Source: Oscillospiraceae bacterium
Lineage (GTDB): Bacteria; Bacillota; Clostridia; Oscillospirales; Oscillospiraceae
Length of the DNA stretch: 40,089 bases
Assembly (NCBI GenBank): GCA_017632775.1
Contig: JAGBQR010000002.1
Location: 1 to 40,089, forward strand
Direction: 5' to 3'
Made by a program: the position numbers and the translations under genes. Position 1 is the first letter of the stretch, and each line of letters opens with the position of its first letter. Shown piece by piece: positions 16,706 to 24,538 of this stretch. The notes beneath the pieces are model-generated. The model saw nothing but the letters and a program-made list of their open reading frames with translations, ran no database searches and had not been told where the DNA came from.

Positions 16706-17464
16706 CTACCTCGTTACTGTGATGTTCCCGCCGCAGGTGACGGCGTTGAGGGTCTTGCCGCTGTAACTCCCCATGAACTGCCACTCCGCAGTGACGGGGA
16801 ACGTTTTCGTTTCGCCCTGCTGCAGATCAATCGTAAAAGACCGGCTCCCCATCTCCGTCACGATCCGTTCCGCTCCGTCATAGTCGATCGCCGGTGCCTG
16901 GACCGACTCATAGCTTTCCTCCACACTCAGGTTCACAGGGAGTGCTCGTGTATGGAGAGCCGCGGATTCGAGCCGCGCCGTAAGTATGACCTGCGCCTTT
17001 CCCTCGGGCATGCTCCATACTTCCCAGTCTACCACCAGATTCAGCGCGGTCTCCGTATCTGAACGGAAGCTGCCTGATCCCAGCTTCTCTCCGGAACGCT
17101 CCGGTTCGGCGGGCGGTTCCGGTGTGGGCTCAGGAGTCGGCTCGGGGGTCGATTCCGGCAATGGTTCAGGGGTCGGCTCCGGAAGCGGAGCAGTCTCTGT
17201 TTCGCCGGTCACTGTTTCGGCGGGTTCCTGCTGCGGAGCTTCTGTGCGTGACGGGATCGGTGTCAGTGACGGTCTCGGAGTCGAGACCGGCTCTTCCGGA
17301 GCAGGCGGTGTCTGCTCCGTATTCCCGGACTTCTCCTTGTCGCCGATCAGTCCCATGCCGTTGAGCAGGGCAAAGATGACGGCCAGCATCAGCAGAAATA
17401 CAACGATGAAGAGCAGTGCCCGCACTTTCATGGAAGTCTGCCCTCTCCTGTTTCTGTTCGCCAT
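16706..17464 (-). CDS. Membrane-anchored protein with Pro/Glu-rich stalk and beta-sandwich domain
   Basis: A 252-residue protein. Residues 12-36 form a single membrane helix, and residues 45-125 are a low-complexity stalk rich in Pro, Glu and Thr (repeats of PTPEP). Residues 130-252 are a predicted extracellular beta-sandwich with alternating strands (LNLVVDWEVW, QVILTARLES, SFTIDLQQGE, WQFMGSYSG). No enzymatic motif or named family is recognised. The start at 17464 has a weak upstream AAAGGAAA; the internal ATG at residue 12 (17431) with AGGAGAGG is an alternative. It is the first gene of a three-gene operon with nth and the M32 carboxypeptidase, which gives no obvious functional link. Confidence 0.75.
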   Translation of the reverse strand: MANRNRRGQTSMKVRALLFIVVFLLMLAVIFALLNGMGLIGDKEKSGNTEQTPPAPEEPVSTPRPSLTPIPSRTEAPQQEPAETVTGETETAPLPEPTPEPLPESTPEPTPEPTPEPPAEPERSGEKLGSGSFRSDTETALNLVVDWEVWSMPEGKAQVILTARLESAALHTRALPVNLSVEESYESVQAPAIDYDGAERIVTEMGSRSFTIDLQQGETKTFPVTAEWQFMGSYSGKTLNAVTCGGNITVTR

Positions 17465-17502
17465 GAAAGCCTATGTTTCCTTTCCATTCCTGATTTTTCC
17501 TT

Positions 17503-17531
17503 ATTATATCGCAGGCTCTCCGAATTGTCCA
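17503..17531 (-). promoter_or_regulatory. Promoter of the membrane protein-nth-M32 operon
   Basis: TGGACA (17526-17531), 17 bases and TATAAT (17503-17508) on the minus strand, about 30 bases of leader before the ATG at 17464. The interval 17465-17697 contains only this promoter and the terminator at 17636-17670. Confidence 0.7.
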
Positions 17532-17635
17532 TGCGTCTCAGGCCGCTGAACAGTCCGCACGCCGAAAGCTTCATAGTTTGTTCACGGTCTCGCCTCATGT
17601 CCGCTTCGGAAAAAAACCGCAGCATCTTTTCGCAG

Positions 17636-17670
17636 AAAAACAGCGGCAGCAGGTGTTCCTGCTGCCGCTG
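17636..17670 (-). terminator. Terminator of the stand-alone MsmK-type gene
   Basis: A perfect 13-bp stem (17641-17653 with 17658-17670) with a 4-base loop is followed on the minus strand by five Ts. Confidence 0.9.
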
Positions 17671-17697
17671 AAGATCCTGATTTTCTGATCCGGAGAA

Positions 17698-18879
17698 TTA
17701 CCACTCCAGATTTTTGCTCGTCTCCTTGCTGAAGACATGCGCCACATTGCCGCTGAATGTGAAATTCACGACACTGCCCATTGCGAAGTGGGAAACAGCG
17801 CCTTCCGTCGGGACAATGATGATGACGTCTCTTCCCTCTGCAGTGACATGCAGGTGGATGGAGGAACCCATCATTTCCGAAACGTCGACCGTTGCGGGAA
17901 CGCCTTTGTCCGACAGGGAGAGGTGCTCCGGACGGACACCGACCGTGATATCCTGGCTCTGCACGTCGTTGCCCAGAAGTCTTGCTTCCTTCTCCGCGCT
18001 GAGCTCTACTTTTTCATCCGCCAGGCATACGAAGAACTTATCTCCTTCGCGGACCAGCTTTGCATCAAAGAAGTTCATCTGCGGAGTGCCGATGAAGCCG
18101 GCAACGAAGAGGTTGCGTGGATTGCTGAACACTTCCTGCGGAGTGCCGATCTGCTGGATGAATCCGTCGCGCATGATGACGATCCGGTCGCCGAGCGTCA
18201 TGGCTTCGGTCTGGTCATGGGTAACATAGATGAAGGTGGTATCGATCCGGTCGCGCAGCTTGATGATCTCCGCACGCATCTGGTTACGCAGTTTGGCGTC
18301 CAGGTTGGAGAGCGGTTCGTCCATCAGGAAGACCTTCGGGTCACGCACGATCGCACGGCCGATGGCGACACGCTGCCGCTGGCCGCCCGAAAGCGCTTTG
18401 GGCTTACGATCGAGATACTCGGTGATGTCGAGGATTTCCGCAGCCTGCTTGACCTTCTTGTCGATCTCATCCTTCGGCATCTTGCGAAGCTTCAGGGAAA
18501 ACGCCATGTTTTCATATACGGTCATATGCGGATAAAGCGCGTAGTTCTGGAAAACCATCGCGATATCACGGTCTTTCGGCGCGATATCGTTCACGCGTTT
18601 GCCGTCGATCAGAAGATCGCCTTCCGTGATCTCTTCAAGACCGGCGATCATACGCAGGGTGGTGGATTTTCCGCAGCCGGAAGGTCCGACCAGAACGATG
18701 AATTCCTTATCGGCGATATCCAGGCTGAACTGCTGAACCGCCACGACGCCCTGATCCGTGATCTGAAGGTTTACCTTCTTCTCCGGCTCGTCGTCTTTCT
18801 TTTTCTTCTTGGATTTCTTCTCTTCACCGCTGACGAATGGATAGATCTTCTTGATGTTTCTGAGTTCTACAGTTGCCAT
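17698..18879 (-). CDS. Stand-alone sugar ABC ATPase, MsmK/UgpC type, with charged insert
   Basis: A 393-residue ATPase with no permease gene beside it; such orphans can serve several CUT1 sugar importers. Walker A GPSGCGKST (residues 65-73), Q-loop FQNYALYPHMTVYEN, signature LSGGQRQRVAIGRA, Walker B VFLMDEPLSNLDAKL and H-loop YVTHDQTEA are intact, and a MalK-type C-terminal domain follows (VGVRPEHLSL). Residues 15-44 hold an insert absent from the paralogue at 4.9-6.0 kb: a Lys/Glu-rich tract (EEKKSKKKKKDDEPEKK) between the first two strands. The ATG at 18879 matches the family start but has only a poor SD. An in-frame ATG at 18909 is possible. Confidence 0.9.
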   Translation of the reverse strand: MATVELRNIKKIYPFVSGEEKKSKKKKKDDEPEKKVNLQITDQGVVAVQQFSLDIADKEFIVLVGPSGCGKSTTLRMIAGLEEITEGDLLIDGKRVNDIAPKDRDIAMVFQNYALYPHMTVYENMAFSLKLRKMPKDEIDKKVKQAAEILDITEYLDRKPKALSGGQRQRVAIGRAIVRDPKVFLMDEPLSNLDAKLRNQMRAEIIKLRDRIDTTFIYVTHDQTEAMTLGDRIVIMRDGFIQQIGTPQEVFSNPRNLFVAGFIGTPQMNFFDAKLVREGDKFFVCLADEKVELSAEKEARLLGNDVQSQDITVGVRPEHLSLSDKGVPATVDVSEMMGSSIHLHVTAEGRDVIIIVPTEGAVSHFAMGSVVNFTFSGNVAHVFSKETSKNLEW

Positions 18880-19097
18880 AGCATTGCTTTGGGCCCTGTG
18901 CCTCCGCATGCAGGGCTCTCACGGGGATCATTGATCCGCCGCATTACGGCACGTCTCCACTATGCCGCACCCCAAGCAGGGGTCCCGACTACTCCTCCTT
19001 TTTCAGCCCTTTACAGTCGTATGAGTCGGAGAACTGCAAAAAGCCGGTAATAATGTTTGGTTCTCAGAGGCCGCACTGATCGATCCTATGAAAACTT
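18880..19097 (-). promoter_or_regulatory. Long, hairpin-rich 5' leader of the MsmK-type gene
   Basis: About 218 bases separate the predicted transcription start from the ATG. On the minus strand a series of short hairpins follows: ACCCC/GGGGT, CGGCA/TGCCG, GGATCA/TGATCC and CCCTG/CAGGG. An AAAAAGGAGGAG sequence near 19000 is a perfect SD without a nearby start codon in a long frame. No known riboswitch or T-box core is recognised. The remaining part of the gene-free interval, 19134-19252, shows nothing. Confidence 0.35.
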
Positions 19098-19103
19098 GTA
19101 CAT

Positions 19104-19133
19104 ATTATACGGAAAGGGGGATCGGACTGTCAA
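19104..19133 (-). promoter_or_regulatory. Promoter of the MsmK-type gene
   Basis: TTGACA (19128-19133), an 18-base spacer and TATAAT (19104-19109) on the minus strand. Confidence 0.7.
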
Positions 19134-19252
19134 TCTGCCGTTTTCCATAAAATTCCCCCGCTGAAATTAGTTATCTTACCGAATCATCCGCGCCTACCGG
19201 ATCCGGCCAGACGGAGCAGAAGGACACGCCTGCCCGGTTTCCCTTGTTCCCG

Positions 19253-19281
19253 TTGATTTAGTTCTCTGTTTATACTATGAT
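19253..19281 (+). promoter_or_regulatory. Promoter of the ridA operon
   Basis: TTGATT (19253-19258), 17 bases and TATGAT (19276-19281), with about 28 bases of leader before the ridA ATG. Confidence 0.7.
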
Positions 19282-19315
19282 AGAAAAAAGAAACAGAGAA
19301 AGGAAGACAACGACT

Positions 19316-19687
19316 ATGAAAACCGTTTCCACCCCGAACGCACCGGCCGCGATCGGCCCCTACTCCCAGGCGCAGATCAGCGGGAACTTCGTATTCACCT
19401 CCGGGCAGATCGGCATCGATCCGGCAACAGGCGCCGTCGCTCCGGATGTGGAATCCCAGGCCCATCAGGTATTCCGCAACCTTGCCTCCGTGCTCGAAGC
19501 AGCCGGCAGCAGTATTTCCAGAACCGTGAAAACGACCGTGTTCATCAAGGATATGGCGGATTTCGGCAAAGTGAACGAGATCTATGCGCAGTATTTCTCG
19601 GAGCCTTTCCCGGCCCGCTCCTGCGTGGAGGTCGCCCGTCTTCCCAAGGACGTCCTGATCGAATGCGAGGCGGTCGCCGAACTCTGA
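19316..19687 (+). CDS. ridA: RidA-family reactive intermediate/imine deaminase
   Basis: A 123-residue protein of the YjgF/YER057c/UK114 family, which hydrolyses reactive enamine/imine intermediates made by PLP enzymes. It acts as a cytoplasmic homotrimer. Seen: NAPAAIGPYSQAQ at the N-terminus, TSGQIGIDPATG, and the substrate-binding Arg101 in PARSCVEVARLP followed by IECEAVAEL. Length is normal. The ATG at 19316 is preceded by AAGGAAG; the ATG at 19277 falls inside the promoter and is rejected. Three bases separate its stop from the pseudouridine synthase start, so they form an operon. Confidence 0.95.
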   Translation: MKTVSTPNAPAAIGPYSQAQISGNFVFTSGQIGIDPATGAVAPDVESQAHQVFRNLASVLEAAGSSISRTVKTTVFIKDMADFGKVNEIYAQYFSEPFPARSCVEVARLPKDVLIECEAVAEL

Positions 19688-19690
19688 GCC

Positions 19691-20341
19691 ATGGAGATCC
19701 TTCGTGAAACCGCGGACTACATCTTGTGCGTCAAGCCTGTAGGCGTCCTCTCGACCGATGAGCCCGGCGGGATGCCTTCCCTTGTCCGGGAAGCGACCGG
19801 GGCCGCGGAGATCCGTACCGTGCACCGGCTGGATCAGGTCGTCGGAGGACTGATGGTGCTGGCCAAAAGCAAAGAAGCCGCCTCGCAGCTGGGCCGCCAG
19901 ATCATGGACGGGGTTTTTGAAAAACAGTATCTGGCCGTGGTCCACGGGATCCTGCCGCAGGCGGAGGACCGCCTGACCGATCTGCTTATCCGGAACAGAG
20001 CGGAGCGGAAGACCTATGTGGCCTCCGCGCCCGGGAAAGACGTGCAGGAGGCCGTGCTGGACTATGTGCGCCTGGCTGTATCCGGAAGCTTCTCTCTCGT
20101 TTCGATCACGCTCGTGACCGGGCGGACCCACCAGATCCGCGCGCAGTTTTCCTCCCGCGGGTTTCCCCTCGTCGGGGACCGGAAATACAGCACACACGAA
20201 GACCCCTGCGGGATCGCTCTCTGGTCGCACCGCCTGGCTTTTTCCGACCCGGGTACGGGAGAGCGCGTCGACTGTTCCCTGCCCCCGCCGTACGAAACAC
20301 CGTGGGACCTTTTTGAAATCGAAAAACGGACCGGCAGCTGA
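19691..20341 (+). CDS. RluA-type pseudouridine synthase
   Basis: A 216-residue RNA-modifying enzyme that isomerises uridine to pseudouridine. Catalytic Asp48 lies in TVHRLDQVVGGLMVLAKS; GRTHQIRAQF is the RluA-family uridine-pocket motif. There is no N-terminal S4 domain, as in the shorter RluA/TruC-like members, so the exact rRNA or tRNA target cannot be given. Its ATG follows ridA by three bases. The last bases of the gene are part of the terminator stem at 20323-20360. Confidence 0.93.
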   Translation: MEILRETADYILCVKPVGVLSTDEPGGMPSLVREATGAAEIRTVHRLDQVVGGLMVLAKSKEAASQLGRQIMDGVFEKQYLAVVHGILPQAEDRLTDLLIRNRAERKTYVASAPGKDVQEAVLDYVRLAVSGSFSLVSITLVTGRTHQIRAQFSSRGFPLVGDRKYSTHEDPCGIALWSHRLAFSDPGTGERVDCSLPPPYETPWDLFEIEKRTGS

Positions 20342-20360
20342 TACGCTGACGGTCCGTTTT
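20323..20360. terminator. Bidirectional terminator between pseudouridine synthase and Nudix genes
   Basis: An 11-bp stem (20323-20333 with 20350-20360) flanked by As and Ts, with additional inner pairs (CAGC/GCTG). It overlaps the pseudouridine synthase stop codon and can serve the convergent Nudix gene. Confidence 0.8.
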
Positions 20361-20380
20361 CTGTTGCTTTGTTTTTCGGA

Positions 20381-20929
20381 TCACTCCACGATCTGTCCCG
20401 GCCAGAGTTCATCCGGATCACAGATGCCGTATTCCGCCACGAATTTCTTCATCATGATGAAATCCGCGCATCCCGGGCGGACCGGGCCAGCCAGCTCCGC
20501 CGCTTTTTTCACGTCCACCCAGACGGCTTCCTCCACCTCGTCCGAAAGCTTGAATTCGCATTTCGGGATAAAAGCCAGGAAGGCGATCATGAGCACACCG
20601 CCGCGGAACCAGTAGGTCCCAAGATTCTCCAGCTCTTCGATCTCGATGCCCAGTTCCTCCTTGAGCTCGCGCTTCGCCGCATGCTCCGCCGTCTCGCCGG
20701 GAAGGATGAATCCGGAGTTATACATCCAGTGCCGGTTCGTCAGATGGGACTGTCTCGTCATGACGACTTCGTTGAACTCATTGTGCGTGAGGACGATCAC
20801 TGCCGTGGGAAACGCGTCGAACCACATTTTTCCGCAGTCCTCGCAGAAGGGGACCATCCCGTCCTCTCCGGCAGACTTCAGCACAAGTTTTTTCCCGCAG
20901 AGCGGGCAGTATTCATAATGCGTGACCAT
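20381..20929 (-). CDS. Nudix hydrolase with N-terminal zinc ribbon
   Basis: A 182-residue hydrolase of nucleoside-diphosphate-linked compounds. A zinc ribbon is formed by CPLCG (8-12) and CEDCG (29-33). The Nudix box is GFILPGETAEHAAKRELKEE followed by LGI (73-95) and matches G-x5-E-x7-REUxEExGU. The zinc ribbon plus Nudix order recalls NudC-type NADH pyrophosphatases, but the diagnostic NudC SQPWPFPxS motif after the Nudix box is not seen, so the substrate is open. GGAGGAGAACA precedes the ATG at 20929. It is probably the third gene of the NAGPA operon, 39 bases after a small membrane protein. Confidence 0.9.
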   Translation of the reverse strand: MVTHYEYCPLCGKKLVLKSAGEDGMVPFCEDCGKMWFDAFPTAVIVLTHNEFNEVVMTRQSHLTNRHWMYNSGFILPGETAEHAAKRELKEELGIEIEELENLGTYWFRGGVLMIAFLAFIPKCEFKLSDEVEEAVWVDVKKAAELAGPVRPGCADFIMMKKFVAEYGICDPDELWPGQIVE

Positions 20930-20968
20930 TGTTCTCCTCCATTCATTCTTTCCGGTGTATTCCGAATC

Positions 20969-21166
20969 CTATCTGCGGCTGTTCCGCACGATCGCGGTGA
21001 TCGAGGATGCCAGAACGACAGTGCTGAACAGGAACAGGAAGATCCTTGAGGTCCGGCTGGTAAGCCAGGCCATCAGAGGGTTGAACCCGTTCAGGATCGT
21101 GATGACCACAAGGGCAACCGCCATACACGCTGCCAGATGCGGAAGGAAATCCAGAAATCTTTTCAT
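20969..21166 (-). CDS. Small two-helix membrane protein
   Basis: A 65-residue protein with two predicted membrane helices (about 8-27 and 40-60) separated by a short basic loop (SRTSR). The ATG overlaps the stop codon of the NAGPA-domain gene as ATGA, which supports real, coupled translation. No family is recognised. Confidence 0.65.
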   Translation of the reverse strand: MKRFLDFLPHLAACMAVALVVITILNGFNPLMAWLTSRTSRIFLFLFSTVVLASSITAIVRNSRR

Positions 21167-22455
21167 GCCGTTCCCTCCTCTTCTCGGGAGACCCCGGAGA
21201 TCTCCGCGATCAGGAGAATATCTCCGAGCTGTCTGTATCCGCTGGGTTTGTTGTATGTAGAGCCGTCAAACGTCAGCACTGAGGACGCCCCGCCGTCCAT
21301 ATTGTAGGCTCTGGTGCAGCCCAGTTCCTCAAACAGCTGCGCGAACTCGGAAAGCACGAAGCCTCGCGCGTGGTTCTGGCGGCCATCTGCCACCACGAAG
21401 CAGTAATGTCCGGGTTCATAATATCCAAAGCCGCTGCGCGGCGCTTCTTCATAGATGATCTCCGTGGTCGTATTGAAGGAGGTCATCGCCTTTCCGTCCT
21501 CGTCGAGGAGCTTCGGCCCGAATTTCCACGTCTGATACGGTCCGGCTTCCAGAAGTTCCTGCGGATCATACTCGGAAGGTGAATAGGTTTCGACCCTTCC
21601 GTCATGGAAGAGAACGCACAGATCGAAAGTAAGCGCGTCGTCATAATAGACATCTCCGTTGCGTACCAGGAAGCCGGAGCGCTGGTTGTTGCAGTAGTCC
21701 CCGTTCATGGCGAGGATGGCATCCGCGCTCTTGGACAGGGCGACAGCATCCTGTGCGCCGTAATAAACGAACTGGTCGTTGGCAAAGCGGGTGCGGAAAT
21801 TCTCGATGTTCGCCACATAGATATCCGCCACATAATAGGTCTGATAATAGCCTTTGTATTCTCCGCTGTAGGTGGATATCGAAACAGCGACATCCGGACT
21901 CGAGTAGGAATCCGCCGTGCGGATGACCTCATCGGTGAATTTATCCGCAAATCGCTTCTGCCATTCCGTCCGCAGATCGACTTCCTCCGGAAGCGGCTCC
22001 TGCGTCTCCTCCGGCGGTTCTTCGTTCTCCGGTACCGCCTGCTGGACCGGAGCTGGCCCAGACGTTTCGGCCGGAGGCGGTGTTGTGGCGGACACGACCG
22101 TGGATTTCGGAGCGATCACTGTGTTTCGCGCCGTGATCCGGGGAAGGACATGATGGAAAAAGGCAAAAACCACCAGAATGATACCGACCAGGAGGATATC
22201 CCGCAGGATCATCCCCGCAGCGGACGGTCTCTTTTTCTTTTCCGGACGAGGCGCGAGTCTTTCTTTTCTTTCGGCTCTTTCGTCGTCCGGACGGTATATC
22301 GTCTGCGCTTCCCGGACCCGCGCAGGTCTTTCCGGCGCGGTCTGTCTCTGCGTCGGCGTTTCCGCGGTCCGCCGCGGCTGCGCGGTCGCTGCGCGCATGC
22401 CCGTTCTCCCCGAAGGGGCAGCCGTATGCTTTGGCGTTGTATGTCGTCCTTCCAT
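21163..22455 (-). CDS. Membrane-anchored NAGPA-domain (phosphodiester glycosidase) protein
   Basis: A 430-residue protein. Residues 1-80 are a basic, Arg/Thr/Pro-rich cytoplasmic tail, 82-103 a membrane helix, 112-160 a Pro/Glu/Thr linker, and 190-425 the extracellular NAGPA domain. The domain carries AILAMNGDYC and the signature AYNMDGGASSVLTFDG. Relatives of the mammalian uncovering enzyme cleave N-acetylglucosamine-1-phosphodiester bonds; bacterial homologues are thought to act on cell-surface or exopolysaccharide phosphodiesters. GGAGAG precedes the ATG at 22455. It is the first gene of an operon with a small membrane protein and a Nudix hydrolase. Confidence 0.88.
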   Translation of the reverse strand: MEGRHTTPKHTAAPSGRTGMRAATAQPRRTAETPTQRQTAPERPARVREAQTIYRPDDERAERKERLAPRPEKKKRPSAAGMILRDILLVGIILVVFAFFHHVLPRITARNTVIAPKSTVVSATTPPPAETSGPAPVQQAVPENEEPPEETQEPLPEEVDLRTEWQKRFADKFTDEVIRTADSYSSPDVAVSISTYSGEYKGYYQTYYVADIYVANIENFRTRFANDQFVYYGAQDAVALSKSADAILAMNGDYCNNQRSGFLVRNGDVYYDDALTFDLCVLFHDGRVETYSPSEYDPQELLEAGPYQTWKFGPKLLDEDGKAMTSFNTTTEIIYEEAPRSGFGYYEPGHYCFVVADGRQNHARGFVLSEFAQLFEELGCTRAYNMDGGASSVLTFDGSTYNKPSGYRQLGDILLIAEISGVSREEEGTA

Positions 22456-22500
22456 GATTCTCTCCGGGATCCTGTTTTTCTCTCAGCAAATGAGCAATTA

Positions 22501-22530
22501 AGTATAATGCATTTGAGGCAGCCATGTCAA
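22501..22530 (-). promoter_or_regulatory. Promoter of the NAGPA operon
   Basis: TTGACA (22525-22530), 18 bases and TATACT (22501-22506) on the minus strand, about 40 bases before the ATG at 22455. Confidence 0.7.
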
Positions 22531-22557
22531 ATTCTGTTTTCTCCGCGCCGGGGATTC

Positions 22558-22586
22558 TTGCGGGAAGCATCCGAAAGTGATATGAT
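22558..22586 (+). promoter_or_regulatory. Promoter of the degV gene
   Basis: TTGCGG (22558-22563), 17 bases and TATGAT (22581-22586), about 48 bases before the GTG start. It diverges from the NAGPA promoter. Confidence 0.6.
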
Positions 22587-22640
22587 ATCAATAATATGAA
22601 TTTTTTAAGCATCTGACGAATCAGAAGGAGCGTGAACAAA

Positions 22641-23531
22641 GTGTCTGAAGACTATATCCTTTCCTGTGAATCCACGGTGGATCTCCCCTTTTCCTATGTC
22701 GACGGCCGAAAAATCCCGGTGCTCTTTTACACCTACACTGTAGACGGATCCGAATACACGGATGACATGGGCCGGGATCCCGCGGAGCTGGAAAAATTCT
22801 ACGGATTCATTGCGGATGGAAAGATCCCGAAAACCGCGCAGCTCAATGTATATAATTATCTGGCGTTTTTCCGTCCGCTGCTGGAGAAGGGCAATGTCCT
22901 CCATATCGCTTTCGGCACTGGCATGACCAATTCCGTCGTGAATGCCTATGAAGCGGCGGAGATCCTGAAAGGGGAATTCCCCGAACGGAAACTCGTCGTG
23001 ATCGACTCCTACTGCTCTTCCTCCGGCTACGGTCTGCTCGTGGATCTCGCCGCCGACCTCCGCGATGAAGGGAAAAGTCTGGAGGAGACAGCGGACTGGG
23101 TGCGGGCCCATGCGAAAAAGATCCACCATCAGTTCTTCACGGTGGATCTCCAGTATTTCCGCCGGAGTGGACGCATGTCCGGCCCTGCGGCCGCCATCGC
23201 CACGATCCTGAACATCTGCCCGATCATGAGGCTGAATAATGCCGGTCAGATCATCGCATACGGAAAAGTGCGCGGCAAGAAAGCGGCCATCGCCGAGACA
23301 GTAAAGATGATGGCGGCGCACGCAGAGGGCGGCACCGCATACAGCAGCAAGTGCTTCATCTGCAACTCCAACTGCCTCGAGGATGCGCTGGCCCTGAAAG
23401 AAGCCGTTGAAGCCGCGTTTCCCGCATTAAAAGACCGGGTCCGGATCTGCGATATCGGAGCGATCATCGCCTCTCACTGCGGACCGGGTACGGTAGCCGT
23501 CTTCTTTGTAGGGGACGAGCGCGCGGTCTGA
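22641..23531 (+). CDS. DegV-family fatty-acid-binding protein
   Basis: A 296-residue cytoplasmic protein of the DegV/FakB family, which binds a single fatty acid and, in known cases, presents it to the FakA kinase. Seen: a CESTVDLP motif near the N-terminus, KIPKTAQLN, VLHIAFGTGMTNS (fatty-acid carboxylate region), VIDSYCSSSGYGLLV, and a C-terminal AIIASHCGPGTVAVFF. Start choice: the GTG at 22632 sits one base after AAGGAG, too close; the in-frame GTG at 22641 has AAGGAG ten bases upstream and is preferred. It is a single-gene unit between two bidirectional regions; no fakA is nearby. Confidence 0.93.
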   Translation: MSEDYILSCESTVDLPFSYVDGRKIPVLFYTYTVDGSEYTDDMGRDPAELEKFYGFIADGKIPKTAQLNVYNYLAFFRPLLEKGNVLHIAFGTGMTNSVVNAYEAAEILKGEFPERKLVVIDSYCSSSGYGLLVDLAADLRDEGKSLEETADWVRAHAKKIHHQFFTVDLQYFRRSGRMSGPAAAIATILNICPIMRLNNAGQIIAYGKVRGKKAAIAETVKMMAAHAEGGTAYSSKCFICNSNCLEDALALKEAVEAAFPALKDRVRICDIGAIIASHCGPGTVAVFFVGDERAV

Positions 23532-23548
23532 TCCTTCAGAAAAGCAAG

Positions 23549-23595
23549 AAAACCCCCTGCTGTTCATGAGAAGAAAGTGAACAGCAGGGGGTTTT
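23549..23595. terminator. Bidirectional terminator between degV and uridine-kinase-like genes
   Basis: A perfect 18-bp stem (23549-23566 with 23578-23595) with A and T ends, placed between two convergent genes. Confidence 0.93.
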
Positions 23596-23600
23596 TCTGC

Positions 23601-24536
23601 TCAGTAGTCGTAGATCCCGCCTCCGATGAATTCCCGGATCAGGGAATCCGGCGGGACCAGTGATTCGTCGATGACTCCGAAAAGCTGCAGCGCCGGCAGG
23701 ACTTCCCGAAGTTCGTCGAAGCGTTCGATCCCTTCCGGAACGGAGGAAAAGAGCTTTGTCGCCGTCGGGTTCAGTACGGGAAGCTCGTACGGGAGAGAAG
23801 AATCGAACTGGTAATCCGCCTGATCTTTGAAAGGCGAGATATTGTTTTTCTCCCCTCTGCACACGTTCCCCCACATGGCCATCGTTCCGGCGGGATCGGT
23901 CCCCCGGAAGAGATAATCCCGCACTGTTCGGCGCACGAGACGGAACCAGCTTCTCTTGAAGACGATCTTTCCGTTGAACTTCACATCGCTTCGCGCAGAG
24001 ATATACAGCTTGAAAGCTTCCGGATGGCGTTCGGTCACAAGGCTGTTCAGCGCATGGATCCCTTCAAAAATAACGATCTCATCTCTTTTCAGCTTGATCG
24101 ACTTGGAGGGTTCCTGGATCCGCATCTGCCGGGAGAACTCGTATTTCGGCACGAATATCCTTTCTCCGGCTTCCAGCTGATCGAAATGGCGGTTCAGAAG
24201 CTCCATATCCAGGCACAGCGGGCTTTCCAGATCGTAATCCCCTTCGGGTGTCCGGGGCACGGTCGCGGGGTCCAGGGTGTTGAAATAGTCATCCAGCGCA
24301 ACATAATGGGAATGTACACCGTGTTTTTCCAGCGCTTCCGCGATCTTCATGGAGGTGGTCGTCTTTCCGGAGCCGGAAGGACCGGAAAGCAGGACGATCG
24401 GACTTCTTTTTTTATTCTCCAGGATGAGTTCCGCAGCTTTATCCACTTTTTTCCGGTATTCGGCGTCGGCTTCCATGATAAAGCCGACCGGGTCCGCTAC
24501 CGTTTTGAAATTCAGTTCAGAAAGGTCATAAGCCAT
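23601..24536 (-). CDS. Uridine-kinase-like nucleoside kinase
   Basis: A 311-residue P-loop kinase expected to phosphorylate a nucleoside. Walker A is GPSGSGKTT (52-60), the Walker B-like EIVIFEGIHALN follows at about 155, and the DDYF segment after strand 2 (VALDDYFNTLD) matches the uridine kinase/phosphoribulokinase superfamily. Longer clostridial relatives carry an N-terminal TGS domain; here only about 45 residues precede the P-loop. The SD GGAGGT overlaps the end of hemZ, and the ATG follows the hemZ stop by two bases. The true substrate cannot be set from sequence. Confidence 0.88.
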   Translation of the reverse strand: MAYDLSELNFKTVADPVGFIMEADAEYRKKVDKAAELILENKKRSPIVLLSGPSGSGKTTTSMKIAEALEKHGVHSHYVALDDYFNTLDPATVPRTPEGDYDLESPLCLDMELLNRHFDQLEAGERIFVPKYEFSRQMRIQEPSKSIKLKRDEIVIFEGIHALNSLVTERHPEAFKLYISARSDVKFNGKIVFKRSWFRLVRRTVRDYLFRGTDPAGTMAMWGNVCRGEKNNISPFKDQADYQFDSSLPYELPVLNPTATKLFSSVPEGIERFDELREVLPALQLFGVIDESLVPPDSLIREFIGGGIYDY

Positions 24537-24538
24537 TA

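Noticed and set aside
17428-17625. A 65-codon minus-strand frame upstream of the Pro-rich membrane protein
   Set aside because: It overlaps the promoter at 17503-17531 and the start of the real gene in another frame, and has no SD.
18880-19097. Leader of the MsmK-type gene as a T-box or known riboswitch
   Set aside because: No T-box sequence, specifier loop or conserved core of a riboswitch class could be recognised; kept only as an unassigned structured leader.
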